Shown: positions 32,529 to 33,652 of the stretch, piece after piece
Layout of the letters: each line of letters begins with the position of its first letter
Numbering within the stretch: the stretch's first letter is position 1
Assembly (NCBI GenBank): GCA_002709395.1
Contig: PAQU01000003.1
Span: 34,120-67,771, forward strand
DNA: 33,652 nt
Source: Roseibacillus sp.
GTDB lineage: Bacteria > Verrucomicrobiota > Verrucomicrobiia > Verrucomicrobiales > Akkermansiaceae
Direction of reading: 5' to 3'
The notes under the pieces: generated by a model
Told to the model about the DNA's origin: nothing
Database searches by the model: none
The model's input: only the letters and a program-made list of their open reading frames with translations
Position numbers and translations under genes: made by a program

Positions 32529-33652
32529 ATGCGTCTTCTCCGCTTTCTGTTCGTTTTAGGCCTGCTGCTACAGGAAGTTTCCTCAAGGCCACCGGATCCC
32601 TCCGCGAGCTTCAGGCCAGAAATCCTCAGGGCGATGGACCAGGCTGTCCTGAAGGCAGTCGGTAGCAAGAAACTGCCGGGAGGAGTCCTGTGGCTGGAGC
32701 ACAAAGGAGGCATCTACCGGAAAGCATATGGAAAGCGCGCTACGGTCCCAGCTGATGAGGCCATGACTCTCGATACCATCTTCGATGCCGCTTCGCTAAC
32801 CAAGGTGGTCGCCACCACCCCATGCATCCTCCGGCTCGTGGAACAAGAGCGACTGAGTTTGGAAGACAAGGCCTGTAAGTTCCTGCCCGAACTAACCGGA
32901 GACCCCAATAAGGCCACTATTACCATTCGACACCTCCTCACCCATACCAGCGGACTTCTCCCGGGTATTAGACGCGGTTATGAGTGGCTGGGGTACGATG
33001 CCGGGATCGCCCTTGCGACCAGTGAAGCATCATCTGGTCACTCCGGATACGACTACCGCTACAGCGACATTAATTTCATTCTCCTGGGAGAGATCATAAG
33101 GCGATTAACAGGGAAGCCTCTCTCCGTCTTTTCCCACGAATCCATTTTTGAGCCTCTCAAAATGCTCGATACCTCCTTCGGCCCCGCACCCGCACAAGCT
33201 GCTCGTATCGCCCCAACTACCCGGATGGAAGATGAAAGCATCCTTCGTGGTACCGTTCACGACCCGACCGCCCGGGCCATGGGAGGAGAAGCAGGTCACG
33301 CAGGCCTGTTCACGACTGCACATGATCTCGCGCGTTACTCCCGGATGATCCTCAATGGGGGAGAACTGGATGGCACCCGGGTGCTCCAGACCGAAACGGT
33401 GGAACTCATGTCGACTGTCCAGACTCCTGAGACAATCGTGGCAAGGAGGGGTCTCGGGTTTGATATTGATTCGCCTTATGCAGGTCCCAGGGGAGAAACC
33501 TTTCCGCGCGGTTCCTTTGGCCATTCCGGCTGGACCGGAACATCGCTGTGGATCGACCCCTTCAGCCGGACCACCGTAATTTTCCTGAGCAACCGAAATC
33601 ACCCCTCCGGGGGCAATGTCCTTGCTCTGCGCCACCGCCTGGGAACACTCGC
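32529..33652 (+). CDS. Class C beta-lactamase-like serine hydrolase (3' end outside window)
   Basis: The reading frame runs from ATG 32529 to the window edge (374 codons) without a stop. It starts with a signal peptide (MRLLRFLFVLGLLLQEVSS). The penicillin-binding fold motifs are visible: SLTK at residues 89-92 (nucleophile Ser and Lys), YSD at 178-180 in place of YxN, and HSG at 332-334 (FGHSGWTGT). RHLLTHTSGL and GGEAGHAGLFTTAHDLARYS are standard family blocks. Members include DD-peptidases, esterases and proteins of unknown function; the YSD variant is common in the esterase-like branch. It is exported and acts on the cell wall or small esters; which one is unknown. It lies 76 bases after the dikinase-like gene. 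Confidence 0.9.
   Translation, partial: MRLLRFLFVLGLLLQEVSSRPPDPSASFRPEILRAMDQAVLKAVGSKKLPGGVLWLEHKGGIYRKAYGKRATVPADEAMTLDTIFDAASLTKVVATTPCILRLVEQERLSLEDKACKFLPELTGDPNKATITIRHLLTHTSGLLPGIRRGYEWLGYDAGIALATSEASSGHSGYDYRYSDINFILLGEIIRRLTGKPLSVFSHESIFEPLKMLDTSFGPAPAQAARIAPTTRMEDESILRGTVHDPTARAMGGEAGHAGLFTTAHDLARYSRMILNGGELDGTRVLQTETVELMSTVQTPETIVARRGLGFDIDSPYAGPRGETFPRGSFGHSGWTGTSLWIDPFSRTTVIFLSNRNHPSGGNVLALRHRLGTL

Noticed and set aside
1-33652. CRISPR arrays, insertion sequences, integrases, phage genes, tRNA and rRNA genes
   Set aside because: No repeated spacer-repeat pattern, transposase or integrase motif, or RNA gene signature was seen anywhere in the window.

Overview
The window looks like a chromosomal segment of a member of the Verrucomicrobiota (PVC superphylum), probably a marine or particle-degrading heterotroph. 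The evidence is gene content: a paired PSCyt1/DUF1549/DUF1553 protein and DUF1501 protein, a giant CxxCH cytochrome with a membrane-bound-dehydrogenase domain, a formylglycine sulfatase, a Tat-exported sugar-isomerase-like protein and a secreted TPR-redoxin. Shine-Dalgarno sequences are scarce and several genes appear to use TTG or GTG starts. No IS element, phage gene, CRISPR array, tRNA or rRNA was found. The placement rests on these families, not on a marker-gene phylogeny.

Layout. 1-2247 (+): 3' part of an S9 prolyl-oligopeptidase-type serine peptidase. 2408-2911 (-): RNase HI, divergent from a small SAM-methyltransferase-like protein (2993-3658, +). 3689-6501 (-): a monomeric sarcosine oxidase-type flavoenzyme translationally coupled to an omega-amidase, then an ABM-fold protein and an HU-family DNA-binding protein followed by a clear intrinsic terminator. 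6502-7143: no gene. 7144-8562 (-): an outer-membrane protein with an internally duplicated DUF481-like domain, divergent from a small exported unknown (8737-9330) and a TPR-redoxin lipoprotein-like or periplasmic protein (9440-11722). 11748-14191 (-): a zinc metallopeptidase, a small unknown, and a sugar phosphate isomerase/epimerase-like gene broken by an in-frame TAG. 14371-17976 (+): the giant PVC cytochrome. 18031-19574 (-): two tandem CPBP intramembrane proteases. 19717-24250 (+): the PSD1/DUF1501 pair. 24299-27755 (-): EngB GTPase, MYG1-family protein and a sulfatase. 27884-30112 (+): monomeric NADP isocitrate dehydrogenase with a good promoter; 30180-32453 (+): an exported protein with phosphohistidine and ATP-grasp domains in glucan-dikinase order; 32529 to the end (+): a class-C beta-lactamase-like serine hydrolase cut by the window edge.

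How it fits together. Housekeeping genes (RNase HI, HU, EngB, IDH) are interleaved with an exported set (S9 peptidase, cytochromes, DUF1501, sulfatase, redoxin, metallopeptidase, serine hydrolase) of the sort PVC bacteria use for breaking down and oxidising complex polymers. The most unusual items are the nonsense-interrupted isomerase gene (13151-14191), the exported dikinase-like protein (30180-32453) and the tandem CPBP proteases transcribed away from the PSD1/DUF1501 pair. All coordinates and residue numbers were derived by hand from the sequence.
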